From Arenibacter troitsensis (GTDB lineage Bacteria > Bacteroidota > Bacteroidia > Flavobacteriales > Flavobacteriaceae): 64,000 nt of DNA. Position numbers and translations under genes: made by a program. Position 1 is the first letter of the stretch, and every line of letters starts with the position of its first letter. Shown piece by piece: positions 1-8,930 of the stretch. The notes under the pieces are model-generated. The model was not told where the DNA came from. It made no database searches and saw nothing but the letters and a program-made list of their open reading frames with translations. The DNA lies in NCBI RefSeq assembly GCF_900177645.1, contig NZ_FXAO01000004.1, positions 219,453-283,452 on the forward strand, written 5' to 3'.

Positions 1-616
1 AGAAAAGCAAAGATAATAGGTCGCTCACCGTATTCTGCCCCTTATCCTTATTATACCACAGCTGCAGATCCTGCTTAAACTCTGCCGTTAACTTCCCGTA
101 TTTACTTTTGTAGTCTTGCACCATTTTGGCAGCAATGGAAGGTCGGGAACCCCATTCCCCTGTCACCTTGCCCGTATTTTCATCTATGGCGATCAATTTT
201 GGAATAGCCATAGCGCCATTGGACAAAAACTGCTCCATTAGTTCTAGGTTGTCATCGCGCAATACAAGCCTTAACGAAATATTCCCATTTAAATCGGCAA
301 TCTTATTCATTACCGGTAGGGTTTGGGCAGAATCGCCACACCAACTTTCAGTTAGCACCAACCAGGTCGTTTTTTTGTTCAGCTGTTTAATTTTAGCTTG
401 AGAGTCAGCATCGATCTTAATGGTCTTGTCCAAACGTTTCATTCGTTGATCGTTCAGACGTGTAAAATCAACATATTCCCGACTTTCCATCGATCCCGTG
501 GATTTTCCCTCTAAAGCCAATCTGGAAACCATTAACCTGTAATCCACATAATCCATGGACGACCTTAAACTATCACGAATTAATTCAGCTTTTGTATTCT
601 GTACCGCTTGTTCCAT
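1..616 (-). CDS. Thioredoxin-family protein, C-terminus cut by window edge
   Basis: The reading frame starts at the ATG complementary to 614-616 and runs off the left edge, giving about 205 residues. It has a roughly 80-residue alpha-helical N-terminus followed by a thioredoxin-like domain. A WCGDS motif lies at residues 92-96, so the usual CxxC has only its first cysteine and a serine replaces the second. A conserved proline (about residue 139, in AIPK) fits the cis-Pro of the fold. No signal peptide is visible, so it is probably cytoplasmic. With one active-site cysteine it is unlikely to act as a classical disulfide reductase; a bacillithiol or monothiol role is possible but inferred. The family resembles the thioredoxin family proteins common in flavobacteria. 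Confidence 0.8.
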   Translation of the reverse strand, partial: MEQAVQNTKAELIRDSLRSSMDYVDYRLMVSRLALEGKSTGSMESREYVDFTRLNDQRMKRLDKTIKIDADSQAKIKQLNKKTTWLVLTESWCGDSAQTLPVMNKIADLNGNISLRLVLRDDNLELMEQFLSNGAMAIPKLIAIDENTGKVTGEWGSRPSIAAKMVQDYKSKYGKLTAEFKQDLQLWYNKDKGQNTVSDLLSLLF

Positions 617-735
617 AAAAATGTAATCCTATTTGCTCCCAAAATTAGCCCTTATCCAAGCAGCCATCGGTAACAATAGTTACATTGGTAGCAATACTCC
701 CGTAATACTTACATATTTGTGGAATAATTGGAATT

Positions 736-1671
736 TTAGTGGTTCAAGGCCCGCTTTTTGATCATCCCTCCTTTGGTATCATTTATACTGTTCATCACAA
801 CAAAGGCATTGGGATCTATCTTTTCCAGTTCGGTATTTAGTTTACTAATCTCCAACCTGGTGATAACCGCATAAATAATGTCGTACTCATTGTGTACACC
901 GCTCTTACCGTAACCTCCATGACCCTTATAGATGGTGAGACCCCTTCCGAGTTTCTCCGTAATCATAAGCCTGATCTCCTCACTACGGGCAGATATAATG
1001 GTAACCCCAGTGTACTCCTCGATCCCATCCACCACAAAATCCAAGGTTTTGGAAGCCGATAAATAGGTCAACATGGAATATAGGGCCGTTTCCAGAGAAA
1101 GGAAATAGGCAGCAGCCAAGAAAATTATAATATTTATTACAATTATATTATCCCCAATTTTGGTCCTTAATTTCCTGCTCAGATAAATGGCAAGTACCTC
1201 GGTGCCATCCAAGACACCACCACCCCTAATGGACAGACCAATACCAGCACCTAGAAAAAAACCTCCAAAAACAGCTACTAAAAGCTTGTCTTCAGTAACT
1301 TCCGGAAAGTGTACCGTGGCCAAAACTATGGCCAGGCCAATAATTGCCAAAGAGGCCTTAACGGCAAATTGTTTGCCTATCACCTTATAACCAAGAAATA
1401 TAAATGGGATATTGACAAGAATAATCAATATATATAAGGGTATAGACGAGATTTCGGAAATCAAAAGTGAGATTCCCGTTGCCCCACCATCAATAAAACT
1501 ATTGGGCAATAGAAAACTTTCCAAGCCAAAGGCAGCAGAAAAAATCCCTGCTATTATAAACAAGGCATCATGTATGTCAGCAAAAATCCCCACCCTAAAC
1601 CTTCGGGATTTCTTCCAATAGGAATAAAGGTTGGATTTAAAGTCATGACTCTTTTTCTTTTTATCGGGCAT
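736..1671 (-). CDS. YitT family membrane protein (DUF161 + DUF2179)
   Basis: This 311-residue protein has a basic cytoplasmic N-terminus, then about five hydrophobic segments between residues 30 and 215. A soluble C-terminal domain of about 85 residues follows, matching the DUF2179 pattern (GHGGYGKSG near residue 255, then a regular beta-alpha pattern). This order is that of the YitT/YpjC family of inner-membrane proteins, whose substrate is not known. The gene stands alone: its neighbours are the thioredoxin-like gene downstream and a divergent rhodanese gene upstream. The length is normal for the family. I see no evidence for a specific transported molecule. Confidence 0.85.
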   Translation of the reverse strand: MPDKKKKSHDFKSNLYSYWKKSRRFRVGIFADIHDALFIIAGIFSAAFGLESFLLPNSFIDGGATGISLLISEISSIPLYILIILVNIPFIFLGYKVIGKQFAVKASLAIIGLAIVLATVHFPEVTEDKLLVAVFGGFFLGAGIGLSIRGGGVLDGTEVLAIYLSRKLRTKIGDNIIVINIIIFLAAAYFLSLETALYSMLTYLSASKTLDFVVDGIEEYTGVTIISARSEEIRLMITEKLGRGLTIYKGHGGYGKSGVHNEYDIIYAVITRLEISKLNTELEKIDPNAFVVMNSINDTKGGMIKKRALNH

Positions 1672-1912
1672 ATAACAATATTAAAATGAGATTTATCAAT
1701 AGCAAAGACATAATATAAAGACAACAGCCAACAAAACATTTTAAAGTTTTACAAAAAAACAAATTGCGTAGTTACCGAACGGTGAAATTAAAAAATCAAA
1801 TTTTAATAATGGAGTTCCCTTAAGCCATAAATAAAATTAATTTGTGCTCCATTGGCCAACCCTTAAGGTTATCTTGCCAATATACTATCTTTACCATTCG
1901 ATTATACTTCAA

Positions 1913-2425
1913 ATGAAATATCCCTTCCATATACTTATAAGCCTTTTTTGCCTTTACGGACTACACGGTCAAAGCAAGATAGACCAGGCATTAAAGAAGT
2001 TCAATAATAACAGTGTGCCATATATAACAGCGGAAAGTTTAACAGGACATACCCGGTTTCTAATCTTGGACACCAGGGAAAAAGAGGAATTTGAGGTAAG
2101 CCATATTGCCAAGGCCATCTGGCTAGGCAATAAAAACTTCGATAAAGATACTATTTTAGCCATTGTTCCTGACAAAAATAGGCCTATCGTGGTTTATTGC
2201 TCCATAGGGGTCCGATCAGAAAAAGTCGGGGAAAAGCTCCTAAAAAATGGTTATAAAGAAGTCTACAACCTTTATGGCGGTATTTTTGAATGGAAAAATA
2301 AGGGTTTTCCAGTGTATGATTCCATTGAACAAGAGACAGATAGAGTGCATGCCTATAACAGACACTGGGGCAAAATGTTGAACAATGCCACCAAAGTATA
2401 CGGACATAAAAAACATAACAACTAA
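1913..2425 (+). CDS. Secreted rhodanese-like domain protein
   Basis: I chose the ATG at 1913 because it starts a clear signal peptide (MKYPFHILISLFCLYGLHGQ). The in-frame start at 1844 would bury it. The mature protein is one rhodanese domain with the DTRE substrate-loop motif and an active-site loop VYCSIGVRS whose cysteine is residue 96. Active single-domain rhodaneses transfer sulfur to thiophilic acceptors such as cyanide or thiols, and family members also act on arsenate. The signal peptide puts it in the periplasm. It is the first gene of a six-gene + strand run whose other members belong to arsenosugar-type families, so a role in arsenic or sulfur chemistry is plausible but inferred. 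A 130-base gap separates it from the next gene. Confidence 0.85.
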   Translation: MKYPFHILISLFCLYGLHGQSKIDQALKKFNNNSVPYITAESLTGHTRFLILDTREKEEFEVSHIAKAIWLGNKNFDKDTILAIVPDKNRPIVVYCSIGVRSEKVGEKLLKNGYKEVYNLYGGIFEWKNKGFPVYDSIEQETDRVHAYNRHWGKMLNNATKVYGHKKHNN

Positions 2426-2555
2426 TGCCTACATCACCAAACGACACCAATCTGCCCTAGTAGTAACAAATGCAATTCTCAATTTCCAGCTTGGAATTAA
2501 GTAATGAATACAAACCTATAACGACCATTAAATTAAAAAATATTCAACAGTCCAT

Positions 2556-3167
2556 ATGACCCTCCCCAAAGACTTACTTATCATATTTACACGCAACCCC
2601 GAACTTGGTAAGTGCAAAACCAGATTGGCGGCAACTGTGGGCGATGAGACTGCCCTTAATATATATAAATTTTTACTTGACCACACCAAGAATATTACCC
2701 AAGGCTTAAATATTGGAAAATGGCTGTACTATTCCGATGATATTTGGGAAAATGACATTTGGGATAGTTCCGATTATGCAAAAAAAGTACAGTCCGGTAA
2801 TGATTTGGGCGAGCGTATGTCCAATGCCTTTATTGACGGATTTAATGCCGGCTACGAAAAAATTATTATTATTGGCAGTGATATGTACGATTTAACCGAA
2901 AATGATCTATTGGAAGCTTTTAATCTCTTGGATCAACATGATTATATAATAGGCCCAGCTATTGACGGCGGCTATTATTTACTGGGGATGAAAATCTTTA
3001 ACCCAGCGCTGTTTAATAATAAAATCTGGGGCTCGAATACCGTTTTTCAGGCCACAGTACAGGATCTAAGAAATATGGACTACGGTTTGTTAGCACCCAA
3101 AAATGATATTGATTACTTTGAAGATATTAAGGACATAGAAATCTTCCGAACCTTTTTAAAAAATTAA
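2556..3167 (+). CDS. TIGR04282-type arsenosugar-associated glycosyltransferase (DUF2064)
   Basis: The 203-residue protein is a GT-A-like nucleotidyl/glycosyltransferase of the DUF2064 group. Family signatures are visible: an N-terminal FTRNPELGKCKTRL segment (residues 11-24), a GSDMYDL metal-binding region near residue 108, and GPAIDGGYYLLGM near residue 132. The family name TIGR04282 ties such proteins to arsenosugar biosynthesis clusters, based on gene neighbourhood. Here the gene is six bases upstream of a purine nucleoside phosphorylase and two genes before an ArsM-like methyltransferase, which is the expected neighbourhood. The sugar donor and acceptor are not deducible. The protein is cytoplasmic, with no signal peptide or membrane segment. 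Confidence 0.88.
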   Translation: MTLPKDLLIIFTRNPELGKCKTRLAATVGDETALNIYKFLLDHTKNITQGLNIGKWLYYSDDIWENDIWDSSDYAKKVQSGNDLGERMSNAFIDGFNAGYEKIIIIGSDMYDLTENDLLEAFNLLDQHDYIIGPAIDGGYYLLGMKIFNPALFNNKIWGSNTVFQATVQDLRNMDYGLLAPKNDIDYFEDIKDIEIFRTFLKN

Positions 3168-3173
3168 AATTAT

Positions 3174-3989
3174 ATGACCGGCAAAATACTTAAAGAATCT
3201 ACTGATTATTTAATAGGAAAAGGCTTTGAAACCCCTGAAATTGGCATAGTACTGGGAACTGGCCTAGGCAAACTGGCAGATGAAATTGAGAATCCGATAG
3301 AAGCGCATTACAACCATATTCCCTATTTTCCCTTGGCTACCGTGGAATTCCATTCGGGCAAATTGATCTACGGTACCTTAGAAGGCAAAAAAGTGGTAGT
3401 GATGCAGGGCAGGTTTCACTTTTACGAAGGATATGACCTTTTGGACGTTACCTACCCTATTCGGGTAATGCAAATGTTGGGAATAAAAAAACTGTTTATC
3501 TCCAATGCTGCCGGGGCCATTAACCCCAATTTCAAAAAAGGCGACCTCATGCTCATCGAGGACCACATTAACCTTCAAGGTGGTTCACCCCTAGCATTTA
3601 AAAACGTAAGTCAATTTGGAGATCGCTTTACAGATATGAGCGAACCATATGACATCCCTATGCGTAAATGTTTGGAAAAAATAGCCAAAAAGAAAAACAT
3701 TACCCTGCAGAAGGGGGTTTACGCCTCTGTCGTAGGGCCTCAACTGGAAACTAAGGCAGAATATAGAATGTTGAAAATTATTGGCGCCGATGCCGTTGGC
3801 ATGAGTACCGTGCCAGAGGTCATCGTAGCCAATCACTTAAAATTGCCGGTAGTGGCCGTATCTGTCTTAACGGACGAATGCGACCCTGACAACCTAAAAC
3901 CCGTCAACATTTCCGAAATAATTGAAATTGCAGGAAGAACGGAACCAAAAATGATTCAATTATTTAGGGAATTGATCAAGGAAATTTAA
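3174..3989 (+). CDS. Purine nucleoside phosphorylase (trimeric PNP-I family)
   Basis: The 271-residue protein has the length and motifs of the trimeric purine nucleoside phosphorylases: GTGLGKLADEI near residue 28, GRFHFYEGYD near residue 79, SNAAGAINPNFKKGDLM near residue 109, and GPQLETKAEYRM near residue 188. It splits purine nucleosides with phosphate. In the base-specificity loop the sequence reads LTDEC, so an aspartate stands where human PNP has Asn243 (ITNK). In the human enzyme the Asn-to-Asp change admits adenosine, so activity on adenosyl compounds is an inference here. It sits between the DUF2064 transferase (six-base gap) and the ArsM-like gene (59-base gap). That placement suggests release of adenine from an arsenic-containing nucleoside, though ordinary purine salvage is equally possible. 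Confidence 0.9.
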   Translation: MTGKILKESTDYLIGKGFETPEIGIVLGTGLGKLADEIENPIEAHYNHIPYFPLATVEFHSGKLIYGTLEGKKVVVMQGRFHFYEGYDLLDVTYPIRVMQMLGIKKLFISNAAGAINPNFKKGDLMLIEDHINLQGGSPLAFKNVSQFGDRFTDMSEPYDIPMRKCLEKIAKKKNITLQKGVYASVVGPQLETKAEYRMLKIIGADAVGMSTVPEVIVANHLKLPVVAVSVLTDECDPDNLKPVNISEIIEIAGRTEPKMIQLFRELIKEI

Positions 3990-4048
3990 TTGTGAGCGGT
4001 GAAGAAAGGAAATCACGAGCCCAATGACAAACATTTAAACATAAAGAC

Positions 4049-5014
4049 ATGAGCTATTTAGAAGCAACAAATGAATTATATAGAAATGCCGCATTGACCC
4101 CTGATGTTGGACTGTGCTGTACCACAAATCCTATTTGGCAATTCCCAGGATTGTCCATCCCCAAAATTATGCAGGAGATGAACTACGGTTGTGGAAGTAC
4201 GGTTTCTGCCCAGGACTTGGTCAACAATCCAAAAGTGCTCTATGTAGGGGTCGGGGGTGGAATGGAGTTGTTGCAGTTTTCCTACTTTTCCAGGCAGCTG
4301 GGCGGGGTAACCGGAGTTGATGTTGTGGATGAGATGTTGGAGGCTTCCAAAGAAAACTTCAAAATTGCGGAGCAGGAAAACCCTTGGTTTAAGAGCGAGT
4401 TTGTAAATCTGGTAAAGGGGGATGCCCTAAACCTGCCTATTGAAGACGAAAGTATTGATGTTGCGGCTCAGAACTGTCTGTTCAACATCTTTAAGTCAGA
4501 AGACTTGAAGAAGGCAGTTTCGGAAATGTATCGCGTATTAAAACCTCATGGGAGATTGGTTATGAGCGACCCCATTTGTGAACAGCCCATGAACAAAACC
4601 CTACGTAACGATGACCGACTACGGGCCCTTTGCTTAAGCGGGAGTATCCCCCTGAAGGACTACATAAAAGTATTGACCGATGCCGGTTTTGGAACCATTG
4701 AAATTAGGGCACGAAAATCATACCGTGTTCTCTCTCCCAATCACTATCCTACAGACGAATTGATCTTTATTGAATCTATTGAAATAGCTGCAATAAAAGA
4801 CCCTATGCCCAAAGATGGCCCCTGCGTTTTTACTGGAAAGACAGCCATATACTACGGGAATGAGGAATATTTTGATGATAAAAATGGTCATGTTCTAATG
4901 CAAAACCAGCCTTTGGCCGTATGTGACAAAACCGCAGCCGCCCTGGAAAAAAGCAACACTGAAATCCATATTAGCAAAAGTACATGGCATTATAATGGCG
5001 GAGGCTGTTGTTAA
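4049..5014 (+). CDS. arsM: ArsM-like arsenite S-adenosylmethionine methyltransferase (arsenosugar type)
   Basis: This 321-residue class I methyltransferase has the SAM-binding motif VLYVGVGGGMEL at residues 63-74. It also has cysteines in the three positions used by ArsM enzymes to bind As(III): Cys48 (YGCGST), Cys143 (QNCLFN) and Cys195 (ALCLSG). A CC pair at 23-24 and a C-terminal GGGCC tail add more thiols. ArsM methylates arsenite stepwise, giving the dimethylarsenic used in arsenosugars. The C-terminal 80 residues are an extension beyond the methyltransferase fold, typical of the arsenosugar-cluster subgroup. It lies in the middle of the cluster and is probably co-transcribed with its neighbours. 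I assign the family confidently; the substrate is inferred from the cysteines and the context. Confidence 0.88.
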   Translation: MSYLEATNELYRNAALTPDVGLCCTTNPIWQFPGLSIPKIMQEMNYGCGSTVSAQDLVNNPKVLYVGVGGGMELLQFSYFSRQLGGVTGVDVVDEMLEASKENFKIAEQENPWFKSEFVNLVKGDALNLPIEDESIDVAAQNCLFNIFKSEDLKKAVSEMYRVLKPHGRLVMSDPICEQPMNKTLRNDDRLRALCLSGSIPLKDYIKVLTDAGFGTIEIRARKSYRVLSPNHYPTDELIFIESIEIAAIKDPMPKDGPCVFTGKTAIYYGNEEYFDDKNGHVLMQNQPLAVCDKTAAALEKSNTEIHISKSTWHYNGGGCC

Positions 5015-5076
5015 TCATCCATTAGATGTAAGGTTTAAGTACTTGGGCACACTAATTATAAGGTAAATAATATTCC

Positions 5077-5832
5077 ATGGGCCTTAAATTATCAATATTT
5101 CCGATACTACTTTTAATGGGCAGTGTTCATAGTGTTTCCCTTGCCTCAAGGTATACACCAAATAGCAAGCCTGAAATTGAATTCCAAATAGATCATTCCA
5201 AATGGGATATTTTACTTAAAAGGCATGTAGACGATGCAGGAAATGTCAACTATAAAAGCTTTGCCAAAGATATTAAGGTACTACAAAATTACTTGGATTA
5301 TTTGGCCATGAACCTTCCAACGGATGGGGCAGCCAAACCCCAAAAACTTGCCTATTATATTAACCTATATAATGCCGCTACCGTAAAACTTATTTTGGAC
5401 AATTACCCTACCAAAAGTATTAAGGATATCAAAAATCCATGGGGGAAAGATATCGTGCAAATGGGAGATGAAAAGATTTCTTTGGGCGATCTGGAACATA
5501 ACATACTACGTAAAATGGATGAGCCGCGAATTCATTTTGCCATTAACTGTGCCTCTTATTCCTGTCCCAAATTATTGAACACAGCTTTTACTGCCACCAA
5601 TCTAGAGAAACTACTGGAACAAACTGCAAAAGATTTTATCAACGACCCGAAAAGAAACGTCCTTACCAAGGAAAAAGCTTCCCTATCCGAAATTTTTAAC
5701 TGGTACAAAAAAGATTTCACAAAAAATGGTTCCTTGATAGATTACCTCAACCAATATGCGGCTCAAAAATTGACTTCCAATACCAAAATAAGTTATTTGA
5801 ACTATAACTGGGGATTAAATGAAATGGAGTAA
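5077..5832 (+). CDS. Secreted DUF547 protein of the arsenosugar-type cluster
   Basis: The 251-residue protein begins with a signal peptide (about residues 1-23, with a hydrophobic ILLLMGSVHSVSL core). It then carries a DUF547 domain, recognised from the FAINCASYSCP segment and the N-terminal YYINLYNA region. The two cysteines in NCASYSCP are conserved in this family. DUF547 proteins have no proven reaction; some resemble cysteine-dependent peptidase folds. Its stop codon overlaps the start of the next glycosyltransferase by 14 bases, so the two are probably translated together. DUF547 genes are commonly found beside arsenosugar genes, which supports membership of this cluster. Confidence 0.85.
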   Translation: MGLKLSIFPILLLMGSVHSVSLASRYTPNSKPEIEFQIDHSKWDILLKRHVDDAGNVNYKSFAKDIKVLQNYLDYLAMNLPTDGAAKPQKLAYYINLYNAATVKLILDNYPTKSIKDIKNPWGKDIVQMGDEKISLGDLEHNILRKMDEPRIHFAINCASYSCPKLLNTAFTATNLEKLLEQTAKDFINDPKRNVLTKEKASLSEIFNWYKKDFTKNGSLIDYLNQYAAQKLTSNTKISYLNYNWGLNEME

Positions 5833-6526
5833 AACTATAACTCTAAGCATAATAATCCCGACCCTAAATGAGGCTGCCCATATTGGCAATTTGTTGCGGT
5901 ATTTAAAAGCAAACAGCAATCCTAAGAATATCAGGGAAATAATTGTAGTGGATGGAGGCAGTGCGGATGGCACCCCAAGCTTGGCAAAAACTTTGGGAGC
6001 AAGAATTGTTATCTCAGATATGGGGCGTGCCAAACAAATGAACAAGGGAGCGGAATTGGCCACCGGTAAGGTCCTTTACTTTTTGCATGCCGACACCTAT
6101 CCGCCAAAAGACTTTGACCTTTATATTCTAAAGGCCATTCATCAAAATATACTATCGGGCTGCTTCAGGATGAAGTTCGATACCTCCAAGAAGTTTTTAC
6201 AATTCTTCGCCTGGTTCAGCAGAATTAACCACAAGTTATGTAGGGGTGGAGACCAATCCTTGTTTATCATTAAGGAACTATTTCATAAATCGGGTGGCTT
6301 TGATGAAAACTATATCATATACGAGGATACCGAATTTATTGGGCGTCTTTACAAAATATCAAATTTTGCAGTTCTGCCACAAAGTGTAATAACCTCCGCA
6401 AGAAAATATGAAAAGTATGGCTCTTATAAACTACAATATCACTTCGGAATAATTCACTTGAAGAATTTATTGGGTTTTGGCCCCGATCAATTGTATAAGT
6501 ATTACAAGAAAAATATCGCCCCTTAA
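5819..6526 (+). CDS. TIGR04283-type arsenosugar-associated glycosyltransferase (GT2)
   Basis: This 235-residue family 2 glycosyltransferase starts with SIIIPTLNEAAHIGNLL, followed by VVDGGSADGT and the subgroup signature GRAKQMNKGAELATG then LHADTYPP, whose aspartate is the metal-binding DxD-like residue. These features place it in the group named for arsenosugar biosynthesis. It overlaps the DUF547 gene by 14 bases and ends the run. The next gene faces it with only six bases between stops. The reaction is presumably sugar transfer onto an arsenic-containing riboside or a lipid. The donor is unknown. Confidence 0.87.
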   Translation: MKWSKTITLSIIIPTLNEAAHIGNLLRYLKANSNPKNIREIIVVDGGSADGTPSLAKTLGARIVISDMGRAKQMNKGAELATGKVLYFLHADTYPPKDFDLYILKAIHQNILSGCFRMKFDTSKKFLQFFAWFSRINHKLCRGGDQSLFIIKELFHKSGGFDENYIIYEDTEFIGRLYKISNFAVLPQSVITSARKYEKYGSYKLQYHFGIIHLKNLLGFGPDQLYKYYKKNIAP

Positions 6527-6532
6527 ATATCG

Positions 6533-7597
6533 CTAATTTCCATTGTCAAAATCCAACAATACCCCTTCCGAAATCCATTTGGCAAGGGCCTGTCTATTGT
6601 CCGGATCCAGGATACGTTTTTGGTCCTTTTTGTTTTTAATATTCCCAATTTCTATATAGGCCATGGCAGGCAAGGTATTTTTAACCAAATACAGACCACT
6701 GCGATCTGCGAAAGTGCCCTCATAATTCCTGTTAGGTTGATATTGCCTATATTTTTTCAAAAAAGTTTCATGGATACTTTCCGCCAAACGCTTGCCGTTT
6801 TTACTGTTCTCATGATGATAGAAAAACACGTCTATATTCTGCCCCCTACTTCGGCTATCCACATGGGTTACTATTAACCGCTGATACTTACCCGAATTTT
6901 CCAAATACAGTTTGTTTACTATATCTACACGCTGCTTTAATCGCAACAATTGATTCAAGGGTATTTCTTCGTTGGGATAGGCCACCTCATCCCTATCTAT
7001 TTCCAGAACGCGCTGATCCCTTATACCGTCATTGGGATCCCTAATGATGATATAGGTCTTTGCCCCATGGGAAATGAGCTCCTTGGCCAAACGCAACGTA
7101 ATATCATAGGCATACTCGTCCTCCGCTATAATTTTTCCCTCATATTTTTCAATGGCACCGGGATCCGGCCCGCCGTGACCTGATATTAAATAGTACACTG
7201 CACCCTGTAGCTTATTGCTCTTTATTTCCGTGGAAGCGTAATCCTTGCCAAAAATATCATCGCTAAGGATATTGGATACTGTTTTAATTTCGGTTGCTTT
7301 TTTTGCAACGGATTCCTCTATGGCAATAGTATCTGCGGGTACTTGTGGTATAATATACTCCCTACCCTCATAAAGATGCATGCTGTCCCGTAAATTATCT
7401 TGGTTAAGATCCACAAAATGTCCGTAGTGCCTCACCGGATTCATCCCCTGCTTTCTGAGTAGGGAATAGATACCATCTCCCTTTTCGGCGATTACAGTCT
7501 TAACCGACGTTTGGGAAATTGATGGAAACCAAATCAAGGCCCCCATCCACGATAAAATAAAAGTTCTTCTGGCAGACACGATGTGTATTTTGTACAA
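6533..7597 (-). CDS. Secreted N-acetylmuramoyl-L-alanine amidase (Amidase_3)
   Basis: The 354-residue protein has an N-terminal export signal (hydrophobic stretch FILSWMGALIWF), a roughly 90-residue linker region, and a zinc amidase domain. The zinc site is visible as GHGGPDPG (His), a glutamate in IAEDEYAYD and the histidine in VTHVDSRS. The catalytic glutamate is in AYIEIGN near the C-terminus. It cleaves the bond between N-acetylmuramic acid and the stem peptide in the periplasm, for cell separation or wall turnover. The start is uncertain: the longest frame uses TTG, and a GTG six codons later would also give a complete signal peptide. The N-terminal part (DGIYSLLRKQGM) resembles a LysM-like segment. 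Confidence 0.87.
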   Translation of the reverse strand: MYKIHIVSARRTFILSWMGALIWFPSISQTSVKTVIAEKGDGIYSLLRKQGMNPVRHYGHFVDLNQDNLRDSMHLYEGREYIIPQVPADTIAIEESVAKKATEIKTVSNILSDDIFGKDYASTEIKSNKLQGAVYYLISGHGGPDPGAIEKYEGKIIAEDEYAYDITLRLAKELISHGAKTYIIIRDPNDGIRDQRVLEIDRDEVAYPNEEIPLNQLLRLKQRVDIVNKLYLENSGKYQRLIVTHVDSRSRGQNIDVFFYHHENSKNGKRLAESIHETFLKKYRQYQPNRNYEGTFADRSGLYLVKNTLPAMAYIEIGNIKNKKDQKRILDPDNRQALAKWISEGVLLDFDNGN

Positions 7598-7724
7598 AGA
7601 TTATCAAAAATACTGCCGAATTCCAAAAACAATCCAAATTGAAACAATTCTTGATCGATTCCATTCCAGCACCAAGGGTACCCCCTTACATTAAACTGGG
7701 ACCGAACTAGAATGAATAAAGGGC

Positions 7725-8726
7725 TTAGTAAATATTGTAATAATTCTTTATTACTTCTTGTGCCGGTTTATTTTGAGGGGTAAAGCGATTGTCATTTTTG
7801 CCGCCCGCCTTTTCGTGATCTATAAACCATTTCCAAACAAATCCGCCTGCAAACCACTCCTCTTTCCAAAATTCTTCAAAAATGGCTTTGGTTGCGTTGG
7901 TTTGGGCCTCAAGATTAACATCGTCCTGACTATGGTCTACCAACCAAGGTTTCTTGGCAGTATAATCATTGCTCCTATATCCGTATTCAGTGAAGATAAT
8001 GGGTTTATTCTTGGCCTTGGACAACGCCTTTATTTTCTCTTTGTGTGGCTGCCAACCTTTTCTTAATTGTTCCACGGTAGGAGTTTTCTCATCGCTTAAC
8101 GGAAAGTAGGCATCTATCCCTATAAAATCCAGATCCTCCCAAAAAGGGGTCCTTCCATATTCGTCCCAATTGGCCGCATAGGTGAGTTTTCCCTTGTAAA
8201 CACCTCTGATTTTCTGAATCAATTGGGTCCAATATTCCGGTCTGTGACTTACAAATTGCTCCAGCTCGGTCCCAATACAAAATGCGTCCGCATTTGTTTC
8301 TTGGGCCAAAGTAGCGTAGGCAAGTATAAATTTATCATAAGAGGCCTCCAAGGCTTTCCAGTTTTCTTCGGATTTCATTTTTAAAGCCCCTGTAAATGCT
8401 CCTCTGGAAATCCAAATCTGGGGTTTCAACATTACCTTTAAGCCATTCTGGTGCAAGATATCTATATATTGTCTGGCTCCGGTCCTTGTTTCCCCGAACC
8501 ATTGCCTTGAGGTATCAAAAATTATTTCTGGTGAATCCATATCCCTAATAAACCCAAAAGGCATAACCGCCGCACACTTGGCATTAACATTCCTAACTGC
8601 ATCCACATGCTCTTGAGCTACCTTGTCCCGAGAGGCAACAAAGCTTACGCCATTAAATTTCTCCATTGTCTGGCCACTGCACTCCAGTTGTATTAACGAT
8701 AAGAATAAAAGTCCTAATTTTTGCAT
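7725..8726 (-). CDS. GH113-like TIM-barrel glycoside hydrolase
   Basis: The 333-residue protein matches the glycoside hydrolase family 113 pattern of a single TIM barrel. Candidate catalytic residues are Glu154 (CIGTELEQF, acid/base) and Glu247 (IIFTEYGYRS, nucleophile). Characterised GH113 members are beta-mannanases, but the flavobacterial homologues are largely untested, so the substrate is not assigned. An N-terminal hydrophobic stretch ending at Cys16 suggests export, possibly as a lipoprotein, although the residues before the cysteine (QLEC) are a poor lipobox. The gene is monocistronic, with 127 bases to the amidase. Confidence 0.82.
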   Translation of the reverse strand: MQKLGLLFLSLIQLECSGQTMEKFNGVSFVASRDKVAQEHVDAVRNVNAKCAAVMPFGFIRDMDSPEIIFDTSRQWFGETRTGARQYIDILHQNGLKVMLKPQIWISRGAFTGALKMKSEENWKALEASYDKFILAYATLAQETNADAFCIGTELEQFVSHRPEYWTQLIQKIRGVYKGKLTYAANWDEYGRTPFWEDLDFIGIDAYFPLSDEKTPTVEQLRKGWQPHKEKIKALSKAKNKPIIFTEYGYRSNDYTAKKPWLVDHSQDDVNLEAQTNATKAIFEEFWKEEWFAGGFVWKWFIDHEKAGGKNDNRFTPQNKPAQEVIKNYYNIY

Positions 8727-8930
8727 TAACCATAGATTATAGCCCTAATTTACTTCTTTTCCCGCTCTTTTTAAAAATTAGCTGCATAACATCTGTAAAA
8801 TGTTGGGCCTGACCTTTATAATTCCTTCTTCCCATTTAATTAAGGATAACATTAAACAACGAACGACCACTTCCTAAGAAACAAATTTAGATTTCATTAG
8901 CTTTGCCAAAATTTAAATTACAAATCAACA

